A DNA stretch of 64,000 nt from Salinibacter sp. 10B (lineage in GTDB: Bacteria > Bacteroidota > Rhodothermia > Rhodothermales > Salinibacteraceae): positions 1-64,000 of the forward strand of contig NZ_MQWC01000004.1 of NCBI RefSeq assembly GCF_002954405.1, in the 5' to 3' direction. Shown here piece by piece: positions 1-8,861 of this stretch; positions within the stretch are counted from its first letter, which is position 1; every line of letters starts with the position of its first letter. The notes under the pieces are model-generated. The model ran no database searches. It saw nothing but the letters and a program-made list of their open reading frames with translations, and was not told the origin of the DNA. The translations under genes were made by a program, and so were the position numbers.

Positions 1-1206
1 AAGGCGGCTGGGCGGAAGGGGAAGTCGTCGCGTTTGGGATTCAAGGTAGTGGCAGAGAGGGAGGGGACGCAGTTGATGCAGGACGAGGCGGCGACCGTGC
101 TGGTCAGGTCAGGGGCGTCGGAGGGGTGGGACCGGTACGACGCGACGAAGTTGACGCCGCCGACAAACAAGTACGCGGTGATTGGGCCAGTGGGGAGAGG
201 GCGAGACGGGAGCGCGACGATGAAGGCGCAGGAGTCTATTGCGGAGATATCGGGGAAGGAGCAGACGGTGCCCTTGGGATTGAAGGTAAAGAAGTACGCG
301 GGGCCGCTGAGGGTCACGTTGAACGAGACCGTGAACGTTCCGGAGGAGTGGACGGTGAGGCTGGTAGACACGAAGGGGACGCCCGACCCGACCGACGACG
401 AGAAGCGACTGCTGGAGGAAGGGGGAGAGGGATACGAGTTTGTGTACGGGGGAGGGAAGGCGGGAGGAGGAAAGAAGGCCGGAGGAGGAGAAGCGGTGAG
501 GCAGGTTCGTCCGCCGGTACCGGAGCCGATTGACTGGAGTCCGCCGGGAGGGGAGGCAAAGAAGGCGTCCGGTGGATTGGAGGGGCGCTTTCGGATTGAG
601 ATTTCGAGGGGGGAGACGCTGCCGGTAGAGTTGGCGGGGATGGACGCGACGGTTCGGGGGCAGCAGGCCCGGTTGAAGTGGGAGACGGCGTCGGAGACGC
701 AGAATGCGGGGTTTCGGGTGCAGCACCAGCGGCTTGCGGAGGGAGACAGCATGCCGGGCCCGACGGGCTGGGAGTCGCTGGGATTTGTGGAGGGGGCAGG
801 GACGAGCAGTGAGGTGCAGCAGTACAGCTACGAGACCGAGCCGTTGGGATACGGGAGGCACGCGTTTCGGCTACGGCAGGTGGACGCAGACGGGGAGACG
901 ACGAGCAGTGAGCCGATCAGGGTAGAGGTAAGGCTGTCAGGGGCAGTAGCGATCGAGGGGCCAAGCCCGAACCCGGTACGGAGGGGAGCGGAGTTGGGCG
1001 TGACGGTAAGGTCGAGTCAGGAGGTAAGGATAGAGATGTACGACGTGCTGGGGCGGCAGGTACGAAGGGTGAAGGAGGAGAGGGTTCCGGGGGAGGAGCC
1101 TCAGAGGATTCGGATAGAGACGAGGGGACTTGCGAGCGGGACGTATTTTCTTCGGGTGAAGGGAGAGACGTTCCGGAAGACCCGTCGAATGACCGTCGTT
1201 CGGTAA
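1..1206 (+). CDS. T9SS-sorted surface protein, C-terminal part (5' end outside window)
   Basis: The first base of the window is already in an open frame that runs 401 codons to TAA. The translation equals residues 1109-1509 of the next gene (1844-6373). It holds a linker, an Ala/Gly/Lys-rich stretch and a C-terminal Por-secretion-type sorting domain (SPNPVRRG, MYDVLGRQV, GTYFLRVKGE, ending in VVR). In known T9SS substrates this domain directs transport across the outer membrane and is usually cleaved on anchoring. The N-terminal half, and so the passenger domain, is missing from the window. An internal ATG at 34 is an artefact of the cut and not a true start. The coding strand is very purine-rich. 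Confidence is high that this is the 3' end of a paralogue lying in tandem with the next gene. Confidence 0.9.
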   Translation, partial: KAAGRKGKSSRLGFKVVAEREGTQLMQDEAATVLVRSGASEGWDRYDATKLTPPTNKYAVIGPVGRGRDGSATMKAQESIAEISGKEQTVPLGLKVKKYAGPLRVTLNETVNVPEEWTVRLVDTKGTPDPTDDEKRLLEEGGEGYEFVYGGGKAGGGKKAGGGEAVRQVRPPVPEPIDWSPPGGEAKKASGGLEGRFRIEISRGETLPVELAGMDATVRGQQARLKWETASETQNAGFRVQHQRLAEGDSMPGPTGWESLGFVEGAGTSSEVQQYSYETEPLGYGRHAFRLRQVDADGETTSSEPIRVEVRLSGAVAIEGPSPNPVRRGAELGVTVRSSQEVRIEMYDVLGRQVRRVKEERVPGEEPQRIRIETRGLASGTYFLRVKGETFRKTRRMTVVR

Positions 1207-1207
1207 C
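1..1207. repeat. Perfect direct repeat, copy A (T9SS C-terminal cassette)
   Basis: Bases 1-1207 match 5168-6374 (offset 5167) without a difference that I could find. Shadow reading frames on both strands are also identical between the copies, which supports base-level identity. Similarity stops one base after the stop codon. The 5' limit of this copy lies outside the window. Confidence 0.93.
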
Positions 1208-1843
1208 AATCGGTCTGGCTCTTTAAATCGATCTGGAGGTCTTCGGATTTCGATATCGGGAATCCAGCAGGGGAGTGCTCGCAGTGTTCAACTCTCATGG
1301 TTTCCAGGGCAAATCGAAGCGTTGAAACTGACGTAATTTAGTCAGCAGATTTTTAAATAATCATGTTCTTATTTGGGGTTAGTGTCTGGTTTATGCTTTC
1401 GCATCCTGTCATAGCTTAGGTTTTCCAGTTAGGAGCGAGATCGGTGCAGGTCGGGATTTGATACTTCATAACGGATCCGGACGTGAGCGCCCTCAAACCC
1501 GTTGTTGAGGAGAAAGAGGCATCAATAGCACAAAATATTGAAGGGGGAAAAACATAATAGGGCGCGGCAGTTTTGAGTGACAATTTCGAATAAGAGGGTA
1601 GAAAAGAAATACGGAAGATTTTGCGGAAATTGAGAGAGGGAGGAAACTCCCATCTATCCACCTCTATACGCAACTATACGTAACTTCCATCCAACGGGTG
1701 CGTGGAAGTACGTAGTCTGGTATCGTCTTTGTCGAGCTTTCTGGTGAGGATTGATCAGAGAACGTCTCGGACTCTAAGAGGCACGTTTCGGAAGAGAGAC
1801 TCCAGACAAAGTCGAAACCTTCACATCCAGAAAGAACCACACC
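1208..1843. other. Intergenic region, no gene seen
   Basis: This 636-bp stretch is clearly more A+T-rich than its flanks (for example around 1321-1400 and 1541-1630). No reading frame here looks real. It should hold the promoter and 5' leader of the 1844 gene, but I could not fix a promoter with confidence. Confidence 0.6.
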
Positions 1844-4800
1844 ATGCAGACGTACTCAGGTCTAGTACGACTCCTTTCAGTAATGGGGCTTTTTGTGAGT
1901 CTGATGGTGTTCCTAGGAGGATCTCCAGCGTACGCTCAGTGCGACATTTATGTTGACACGAATGCCTCTGGGAACGGGAATGGGACTCAAGCGAGTCCCT
2001 ACACGAATTTACAAGATGGGTTGGATGAGGCGGTGAGTGGTGAAGTCGTCTGTGTGGCAGAGGGAACGTATAATCCGCCGAAAAAGAACACGGCCTTTTC
2101 CATAACTGGCGGGTCGACTCTTAGAGGAGGGTATCCAGCTGGGTTCGCTTCGACGACGCAAGATGTCGAGGGCAACCCCACGATTCTGGACGGCGCGAAT
2201 GTACAGCGTGGGTCATCGGCGAAACGGGTGTTAACACTTGGTAGTTTTTCGGGAACGACCGTTGTTGATGGCGTCACGATTGAGAATGGGAATGGGGGAG
2301 CTGGTGCTGGTTTCTCTATCGGAGGAGGAGGGTTTAGCGATACCGTAACGTTTCGGGACGTGATCTTTGCGAGCAATGACGCAAAGAATAATGATGGTGG
2401 TGCGGTTGAGCTTCGCGGAAGCGGGACGGCGAATTTTGAGGGTGTGTTGTTTCGGAGCAACACTGCTGGAAATGGAGGAGCGCTCTATGCCGGAACGAGC
2501 TTTACGCTTAATCTCGAAAATACAGCCTTCAGGGGGAATGAGTCCGGAGGAAGAGGAGGAGCTGTATATACAGAAGGCGGGAGAGTGAATATGGAGAATG
2601 TCTTGGCGGCCGGTAATTTGTCTCAGGGTGATGGTGGGGCATTCTACTTTAACTACAATGGCGGCCTGGGATTTGTGAATGTCACTGTCGCGGGGAATCG
2701 GGCGCAAGGAGGAGGGGGAGGCGTCTTCCTTGACTCGGACAATACGTCGACGATCGAGAACTCGATCATATGGGGAAATGCAGGAGATTCGGGTGCCGAT
2801 CAGGTTGCCTTGGCGAATGGGGGAACGGATCCCGTATACCGATACAGTGATATTCAGGGGTCAGGCGGATCCGGGGCTTGGGACTCGTCTTATGGAGATG
2901 ATAAGGGTGAGAACATTGCGCTCAACCCTATATTCTTGTCGCCGAAACAGCCATCGGCTGCTCCTACGACTGGTGGAGATTATCGGCTTGGAGCGCGCTC
3001 GCCTGCAGTCGATGCTGGAGATGATGGAGCGATTACCCTTTCGACTGATCTTGATGGGGAAAATCGAATACAAGAAGAGGCTGTTGACATGGGAGCGTAT
3101 GAGGGAAGTGCTCAGCTTCCCGACCCCGAGATTTTGTATGTAGATCAGTCTTCGGGCAGTGATGGGAATGGGGGAACCTCCTGGTCTGACGCCGTCGCGA
3201 CGCTGCAGGCTGCTTTGAGCCAAGCCTCCACTAACACAGAGATCTGGGTAGCAGATGGGGTTTATTATCCGGATGAGGGGCCCAACGTCTCGGACGGCGA
3301 GGTGGGAACCTCTTTTACGCTCAAGGATCGGGTGAGCATCTATGGGGGATTTGCCGGTAACGAGTCTAGTCGTTCGGAGCGAGACCCAGACGCAAATCTA
3401 GTTGTTTTAAGTGGGGATCTCGATCAGGACGACAATACCAACAAGTATGGGGTTGTGACGTCCCCGAGCGATCAGAATAGTGGGTCGAAAAATAACCCGA
3501 CGAACGCCTACCACGTCCTTGATGCAAGTGACGTCTCTGCACAGACGGTCGTTGATGGAGTTACGATCACAGCCGGCTCGGCAGACGACCGGAAGAAAAA
3601 GGACGGGCGCCCGGAAGAGGTGGGAGGAGGAGTTTTTATTGACAACGGAAGTCCGACCCTTTCAAACGTTCGAATTATTGGAAACCGGGCAAAGCTCGAT
3701 GGAGGAGGGATTGCCAGCTATGGAGGTGGAGGGCCGGTTCTTAGCGAAACGGTGATCGAGTCGAACCGATCTCAGCGAAACGGGGGCGGGATTTACAACG
3801 CTGACGGGAGCAGTCTTCGGGCTCGATTCGTAGTACTTCGGAGGAACACGGCTTCCAATGCAGGGGGCGGAATTTACAATACGCAATCGAACATTCGGTT
3901 TACGAATGTCACTATTGAGGGGAATGTGGCTTCTTCAAATTATGGGGGAGGAATCTATACGTCCTACTCGAATGGATCGATTTTGACAAACCTGCGGCTG
4001 GTGGGGAATCGGGCAGCCGCGGGAGGTGGATTCTATAACACGGGAGGAGGAGGCACCAAGACAACAATTGGGACCTCCTCATTTAGTGGGAATTACGCTA
4101 CAAATTCCAGCAATCCCCGGGGTGGGGCTATCTTCACTGCGAATGAGACTCTGGAACTGAACAATTCAATTGTATGGGGAAACGGCCCGAATCAGATTGT
4201 TGACCGGAATACCTTTTCTCAACAGTCTTCTCTGATTGAAGGAGGCCTGGGCGGGGCATTGAATCAGGATCCACTCTTTATCAGTGATCCAACCCTCGCG
4301 AGTAACGGGCCGACCACGGATGGGGATCTCCAACTCCAGCCGACTTCTCCCGCTGGAGATGCGGGAGCCAATACGCTTTTGCCCGCGGATGTTAGTGACC
4401 TCGATGACGATGGAGAAACTAGTGAACAACTACCTCTTGACTTGGCGGGGAGTCAACGGGTGAAGGACGGTGATGTCGATATGGGAGCGTACGAGGGCAC
4501 GAGTGCTAGTCTGACGGTGCAAGGCAGCTACGGAGCTGATGGCTCGGATGCGGGCTGGAGAGACATGGGAGTGCCGGTTACGGGATCGAGCGGGGCTATT
4601 ACCGTTGCCGACGTGGAGCGAGGGACAGGGACGGGCCTGGAGAATCTTTCGAAGTGGGGAGTGTGGCGAGACGTGAACGATTCCTGGAAGCGTCTTGACA
4701 AGGACAGTCCGCTTCCGGCGGGGCGCGGATTTACGGTGTACCTTTTCGACAAGCGGGAGTCGACGATTGACCCGAGCATCACGTTTGAGACGACCCAGGG

Positions 4801-6373
4801 ATCCATCATTGGGGATCAGGACGTGACGGTGGGAGACGGGAGCCCGACGGGGGATGGGGAGCTTGCGCAGGATGCTCAGTTCCACTTTCTCGCAAACCCC
4901 TACGCTGTCCCTTATGATTTAGCCGAGTTAAATAGCCAGGCCCCAAACTTTTCGGATTTCCAGACGACAGTTCAGGTTTGGAATGTAGATAACCGCAGTT
5001 ACCACACGATAGATGTAAGTCGCTTTAGCTCGGATAGGACAGGGATTTCGTCGTGGCAGGCGTTTTACGTTGAGCGATTTAACGTGGGGTCGGGGGCGAC
5101 GCAGTTGACGTTTCCGAGCAGTGGTCGTTTGCCGGCGGCGTCGAACACGAACTCATTTTTTGGGGAGAAGGCGGCTGGGCGGAAGGGGAAGTCGTCGCGT
5201 TTGGGATTCAAGGTAGTGGCAGAGAGGGAGGGGACGCAGTTGATGCAGGACGAGGCGGCGACCGTGCTGGTCAGGTCAGGGGCGTCGGAGGGGTGGGACC
5301 GGTACGACGCGACGAAGTTGACGCCGCCGACAAACAAGTACGCGGTGATTGGGCCAGTGGGGAGAGGGCGAGACGGGAGCGCGACGATGAAGGCGCAGGA
5401 GTCTATTGCGGAGATATCGGGGAAGGAGCAGACGGTGCCCTTGGGATTGAAGGTAAAGAAGTACGCGGGGCCGCTGAGGGTCACGTTGAACGAGACCGTG
5501 AACGTTCCGGAGGAGTGGACGGTGAGGCTGGTAGACACGAAGGGGACGCCCGACCCGACCGACGACGAGAAGCGACTGCTGGAGGAAGGGGGAGAGGGAT
5601 ACGAGTTTGTGTACGGGGGAGGGAAGGCGGGAGGAGGAAAGAAGGCCGGAGGAGGAGAAGCGGTGAGGCAGGTTCGTCCGCCGGTACCGGAGCCGATTGA
5701 CTGGAGTCCGCCGGGAGGGGAGGCAAAGAAGGCGTCCGGTGGATTGGAGGGGCGCTTTCGGATTGAGATTTCGAGGGGGGAGACGCTGCCGGTAGAGTTG
5801 GCGGGGATGGACGCGACGGTTCGGGGGCAGCAGGCCCGGTTGAAGTGGGAGACGGCGTCGGAGACGCAGAATGCGGGGTTTCGGGTGCAGCACCAGCGGC
5901 TTGCGGAGGGAGACAGCATGCCGGGCCCGACGGGCTGGGAGTCGCTGGGATTTGTGGAGGGGGCAGGGACGAGCAGTGAGGTGCAGCAGTACAGCTACGA
6001 GACCGAGCCGTTGGGATACGGGAGGCACGCGTTTCGGCTACGGCAGGTGGACGCAGACGGGGAGACGACGAGCAGTGAGCCGATCAGGGTAGAGGTAAGG
6101 CTGTCAGGGGCAGTAGCGATCGAGGGGCCAAGCCCGAACCCGGTACGGAGGGGAGCGGAGTTGGGCGTGACGGTAAGGTCGAGTCAGGAGGTAAGGATAG
6201 AGATGTACGACGTGCTGGGGCGGCAGGTACGAAGGGTGAAGGAGGAGAGGGTTCCGGGGGAGGAGCCTCAGAGGATTCGGATAGAGACGAGGGGACTTGC
6301 GAGCGGGACGTATTTTCTTCGGGTGAAGGGAGAGACGTTCCGGAAGACCCGTCGAATGACCGTCGTTCGGTAA
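1844..6373 (+). CDS. Large secreted beta-helix protein with T9SS C-terminal sorting domain
   Basis: This 1509-residue protein starts with a signal peptide (about residues 1-31, ending SPAYAQ). Two right-handed beta-helix blocks follow, at about 32-420 and 430-890. Each opens with a 'YVD..SG..GNG' segment, carries repeated Asn/Gly-rich rungs (GNGG, NSIIWGN, NSIVWGN) and closes with 'DMGAYEG', a layout known from 'choice-of-anchor Q' proteins. Residues about 890-1110 form a linker domain with repeated 'NPYAVPYD'-like and 'WQAFYVERF' segments. Residues 1109-1509 are the cassette shared with the gene at the window start and end in a T9SS sorting domain. The expected location is the cell surface or outside, and the likely role is adhesion or glycan binding; the ligand is unknown. 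G-ending, purine-rich codons become dominant toward the C-terminus, consistent with a mosaic gene. Confidence 0.9.
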   Translation: MQTYSGLVRLLSVMGLFVSLMVFLGGSPAYAQCDIYVDTNASGNGNGTQASPYTNLQDGLDEAVSGEVVCVAEGTYNPPKKNTAFSITGGSTLRGGYPAGFASTTQDVEGNPTILDGANVQRGSSAKRVLTLGSFSGTTVVDGVTIENGNGGAGAGFSIGGGGFSDTVTFRDVIFASNDAKNNDGGAVELRGSGTANFEGVLFRSNTAGNGGALYAGTSFTLNLENTAFRGNESGGRGGAVYTEGGRVNMENVLAAGNLSQGDGGAFYFNYNGGLGFVNVTVAGNRAQGGGGGVFLDSDNTSTIENSIIWGNAGDSGADQVALANGGTDPVYRYSDIQGSGGSGAWDSSYGDDKGENIALNPIFLSPKQPSAAPTTGGDYRLGARSPAVDAGDDGAITLSTDLDGENRIQEEAVDMGAYEGSAQLPDPEILYVDQSSGSDGNGGTSWSDAVATLQAALSQASTNTEIWVADGVYYPDEGPNVSDGEVGTSFTLKDRVSIYGGFAGNESSRSERDPDANLVVLSGDLDQDDNTNKYGVVTSPSDQNSGSKNNPTNAYHVLDASDVSAQTVVDGVTITAGSADDRKKKDGRPEEVGGGVFIDNGSPTLSNVRIIGNRAKLDGGGIASYGGGGPVLSETVIESNRSQRNGGGIYNADGSSLRARFVVLRRNTASNAGGGIYNTQSNIRFTNVTIEGNVASSNYGGGIYTSYSNGSILTNLRLVGNRAAAGGGFYNTGGGGTKTTIGTSSFSGNYATNSSNPRGGAIFTANETLELNNSIVWGNGPNQIVDRNTFSQQSSLIEGGLGGALNQDPLFISDPTLASNGPTTDGDLQLQPTSPAGDAGANTLLPADVSDLDDDGETSEQLPLDLAGSQRVKDGDVDMGAYEGTSASLTVQGSYGADGSDAGWRDMGVPVTGSSGAITVADVERGTGTGLENLSKWGVWRDVNDSWKRLDKDSPLPAGRGFTVYLFDKRESTIDPSITFETTQGSIIGDQDVTVGDGSPTGDGELAQDAQFHFLANPYAVPYDLAELNSQAPNFSDFQTTVQVWNVDNRSYHTIDVSRFSSDRTGISSWQAFYVERFNVGSGATQLTFPSSGRLPAASNTNSFFGEKAAGRKGKSSRLGFKVVAEREGTQLMQDEAATVLVRSGASEGWDRYDATKLTPPTNKYAVIGPVGRGRDGSATMKAQESIAEISGKEQTVPLGLKVKKYAGPLRVTLNETVNVPEEWTVRLVDTKGTPDPTDDEKRLLEEGGEGYEFVYGGGKAGGGKKAGGGEAVRQVRPPVPEPIDWSPPGGEAKKASGGLEGRFRIEISRGETLPVELAGMDATVRGQQARLKWETASETQNAGFRVQHQRLAEGDSMPGPTGWESLGFVEGAGTSSEVQQYSYETEPLGYGRHAFRLRQVDADGETTSSEPIRVEVRLSGAVAIEGPSPNPVRRGAELGVTVRSSQEVRIEMYDVLGRQVRRVKEERVPGEEPQRIRIETRGLASGTYFLRVKGETFRKTRRMTVVR

Positions 6374-6374
6374 C
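5168..6374. repeat. Perfect direct repeat, copy B (T9SS C-terminal cassette)
   Basis: Second copy of the 1.2-kb sequence at 1-1207. It begins exactly at codon 1109 of the 1844-6373 gene and ends one base past the TAA stop. It contains long purine-only stretches (for example within 5620-5665). Confidence 0.93.
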
Positions 6375-6480
6375 GCATTGAAGTATCCTATTCGGTTTAA
6401 GCTTGATTCCTGCTTCTATGCATGCCTGGGACAGGAAATATTTAAAAACTAAACTTTTTATCAGTTAGTATTGTCTCATC

Positions 6481-6933
6481 ATGACCGAATATAGACGACG
6501 GGATCGATCGACTCTGTTAAGGGGAGCACGGGTTCTGGGAGTTCTCAGTGTCTGTCTTCTAGCACTTCCAATTGCATTCGGTAGTGGGGGAGGAACCCTA
6601 TTCCAGGCAAAAGCACAGTACTCGGAAACCCGATCCGATGACCGGTCCATATACAACTCGCCGTCGGATCGTCTACGCTCGCGAGACGACCAGCGAAACA
6701 GAGAAGATCATTCCGATTTGGGGACCCTTCCGGATTGGGCAAGAAGTAGGGCGCACGGTAACCGAACGAAAACAGAGGAGTACGCAAGTGGGCCGTCATC
6801 GGGAGTGCAGACGAAGGATGGAAGGCCGGGAGTGCCAGTGGATGGAGGGCTCTTGTGGCTTCTTGTTGCCGGGTTCGGTTACGGCGTCTTTCGCCTTCGA
6901 GGAACGGGAAGCAGGAAGGCCGCAGCTCGCTAA
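6481..6933 (+). CDS. Small envelope protein with C-terminal PVDGGL-plus-helix anchor
   Basis: 150 residues. An N-terminal hydrophobic segment (about residues 14-45, ending KAQ) looks like a signal peptide. A polar, Arg/Asp/Ser-rich middle follows. The C-terminus has GVPVDGGL, then a hydrophobic helix (LLWLLVAGFGYGVFRL) and a basic tail. This tripartite end resembles the short 'PID-CTERM' sorting tails described in Bacteroidota, where a P-[IV]-D-G-G motif precedes one membrane helix; I make that link from memory. The gene sits 107 bp downstream of the 1844 gene and overlaps the end of the convergent 6930 gene by 4 bp. Function is unknown; an envelope protein tied to the neighbouring T9SS substrates is a guess from position. 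Confidence 0.7.
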   Translation: MTEYRRRDRSTLLRGARVLGVLSVCLLALPIAFGSGGGTLFQAKAQYSETRSDDRSIYNSPSDRLRSRDDQRNREDHSDLGTLPDWARSRAHGNRTKTEEYASGPSSGVQTKDGRPGVPVDGGLLWLLVAGFGYGVFRLRGTGSRKAAAR

Positions 6934-8159
6934 CGCATTCGTACCACCCGTTCCGTCTCCGTAAATGTTTCTCCATCTACTCTGAGCAAATAGCTGCCCG
7001 AGGAGAGACGATTTCCGGCCATTCGCATCTGAGTCTGAGCACCAGCCGATACGTCTACCGGACCTATCTCTTTCACCACACGTCCAAGCATATCTACGAG
7101 TTGAATCGTCACGCTCTGTGCGGCGCGAGGGGTCAGAGTAATGGTCATTTGTTCGGCAAATGGATTCGGGGCAGTGGTCAGATCAACCGGTCCCGATGGC
7201 TTTCGAACGAGCCGGACCGGTTCAGAATAGTGTGTCGCTCCGTCCTGGTCGATTTGCTTTAAGCGAAAGATGTGAGTTCCTGAATTGAGGGAAGAGGTCA
7301 TAAATCGGTAGGTTTGGGGCTCGTTGGTTGTGCCCTTCCCATTCACGAAACCGATTTTTGACCACTGATCTTTCGCGTCTGCATTATGCACCTCTTGATG
7401 CTGAATGGCAAACCCGCTGTTATTCGTCTCAGACATCGTTCGCCATCTGAGTACAGCCTGATCTCGGGTGGAGTTTACAGAGAACGAGGAGAGTTCTACA
7501 GGAAGGGAAGAGTCAGCAGGTCCGACTTCTCCGGCTAAGGCAATGTGTGTTGTATCCGATGTGGTTTTTTGAGCGGAAGGTGCCGATTTGGACGCTTCTT
7601 CTTCAGATGAGGAAGATGCCTCCAACTCGAACGAGATCGTATCGCTGGGGTCATCGATAACAAAAGTCTTACCTAGGGCCTCGCTCCGCAGTCGAAGCGA
7701 CCAGTTCGAGGGCACGGAGTACCACGTCTCGACACTGATCGTGTACGTCGCAGCCGGCATGTTTTTCTTGATCAGTTTAACGTCCACAACCTGCAAGCTG
7801 TCACTGTATGGTCGACTCTCTTGGGCTTTCAGAACTTCCTCACCATCTTTCACTCCTTCGAACGCAATGGCTGCCCAGCGGTCACCGCGGGGAAGAAGCT
7901 TAGAGGCGTCGTAGCGGTCCCATCCCATCGTGCCTTCGGACAGAAAGTAGAGACTGAAGGCCTTATCAACGGAAACTTCACCGCCAGCCGAATCCGTGGT
8001 TCTAAGGGTAAGGTCCATATATGCTACCTCCGAGGCGGAGGACAGGGTGGGTTGTTGGGAAGGAGCATCCGGAGTATCCCAATTGGCCTGCGCCGGCGTG
8101 CAGAGACCAAGAAAAAGAAAAAAGAGGGCTGTTATAAGCTCAGTAGATGTGAATCGCAT
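6930..8159 (-). CDS. T9SS-sorted secreted protein, diverged relative of the 1.2-kb cassette
   Basis: 409 residues from ATG 8159, chosen because a signal peptide starts there (MRFTSTELIT..., ending TPAQA); the frame stays open upstream to 8234. Residues about 40-200 match the cassette of the 1844 protein: 'GWDRYDASKL' against 'GWDRYDATKL', 'KAQES' in both, and 'VPSNWSLRL' against 'VPEEWTVRL'. An 'LPVELSSF...W.T.SETNN.GF.IQH' beta-sandwich segment follows, and then a T9SS sorting domain (APNPFAEQ, LVDMLGRVV, GSYLLRVDGE). In effect it is the C-terminal module of the large protein with no beta-helix in front. It is probably secreted through T9SS and may act as a stand-alone surface protein. It overlaps the end of the small envelope protein gene by 4 bp. 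Confidence 0.88.
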   Translation of the reverse strand: MRFTSTELITALFFLFLGLCTPAQANWDTPDAPSQQPTLSSASEVAYMDLTLRTTDSAGGEVSVDKAFSLYFLSEGTMGWDRYDASKLLPRGDRWAAIAFEGVKDGEEVLKAQESRPYSDSLQVVDVKLIKKNMPAATYTISVETWYSVPSNWSLRLRSEALGKTFVIDDPSDTISFELEASSSSEEEASKSAPSAQKTTSDTTHIALAGEVGPADSSLPVELSSFSVNSTRDQAVLRWRTMSETNNSGFAIQHQEVHNADAKDQWSKIGFVNGKGTTNEPQTYRFMTSSLNSGTHIFRLKQIDQDGATHYSEPVRLVRKPSGPVDLTTAPNPFAEQMTITLTPRAAQSVTIQLVDMLGRVVKEIGPVDVSAGAQTQMRMAGNRLSSGSYLLRVDGETFTETERVVRMR

Positions 8160-8861
8160 GGCGATCAAGGGGGCTTTTCCGAGGTGATCGTGAGTCCTCA
8201 GCATCAGCGGATTGCTCCGTGTGTCCCCAGCCACTGTTGTGTGTAGAAGCTAGGCAGGTCCTTGAATGCTATCCACAATGTGCAAAATGGGGGAGGAGAC
8301 GTCTATACGCATCTTCTCGTAATTATTGAGATACTTCCCCCGATTCCTGCTATCAATTCGGTCTTGAACCGTCAGATGTGCCGATCGCTTGACCGATGGG
8401 GGGGGGGCAACGTCTAAATTTCAGGTGAGCCGATGCTGGGCGTGGGGAGGGAGTGCCTTTGGAGAGCATTCCGTTCTCATCTCTTTCGCTTGGTTGCAAT
8501 CCCGCCGTCTGCGAAGTGGGTATAGGCGAACGGAAAACGACGAAAGGGGACGTCCGCTTCGATCAGCCGAGAGGCAAGAGGGAGGGCTGACCCTGGGCTC
8601 GTGCGGGACGCCGATCGAGACGGGGGCAAAGGGGGCTGCGGGATCCTGCGTCGGATGGTCCTAGTGGACTGTTACACCTCATGTGTGGAGGGCACGGAGT
8701 CCATCCGACATTCGCCGAGAAGAGGCAATGCCGAGGGGCGCCTGTATGACCGCTCTACGGAAGGCGAACGGCTCTGGATGATGAGGGTGAATCCCGAATC
8801 GTGACCCGTCAATCCATTCGTAACAGTCCACTAGACCCGGAGGATGAGCACGAAGGGGATT
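8160..8861. other. Intergenic region with a G10 run and a MITE-like insertion
   Basis: This 702-bp stretch has no convincing gene. It holds the upstream region of the minus-strand 6930-8159 gene, a run of ten G at 8398-8407, and the inverted-repeat element at 8661-8834. Short open frames here have no recognisable features. Confidence 0.6.
8661..8834. mobile_element. MITE-like element with 15-bp perfect terminal inverted repeats
   Basis: CTAGTGGACTGTTAC at 8661-8675 is the exact reverse complement of GTAACAGTCCACTAG at 8820-8834. The element is 174 bp and too short for a transposase. If the outer CTAG (or TA) is the duplicated target, the inverted repeats proper are GTGGACTGTTAC. Such ends fit a non-autonomous derivative of a DDE insertion sequence (IS5- or IS630-like). 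No parent element is present in the window. Confidence 0.65.

Noticed and set aside
109-861. 250-codon minus-strand frame present in both repeat copies (also 5276-6028)
   Set aside because: Duplicated only because the cassette is duplicated; Arg/Leu/Pro-rich antisense of purine-rich coding DNA.
1-6374. Diversity-generating retroelement (template/variable repeat)
   Set aside because: The two copies are identical with no adenine-biased changes, and there is no reverse transcriptase gene in the window.
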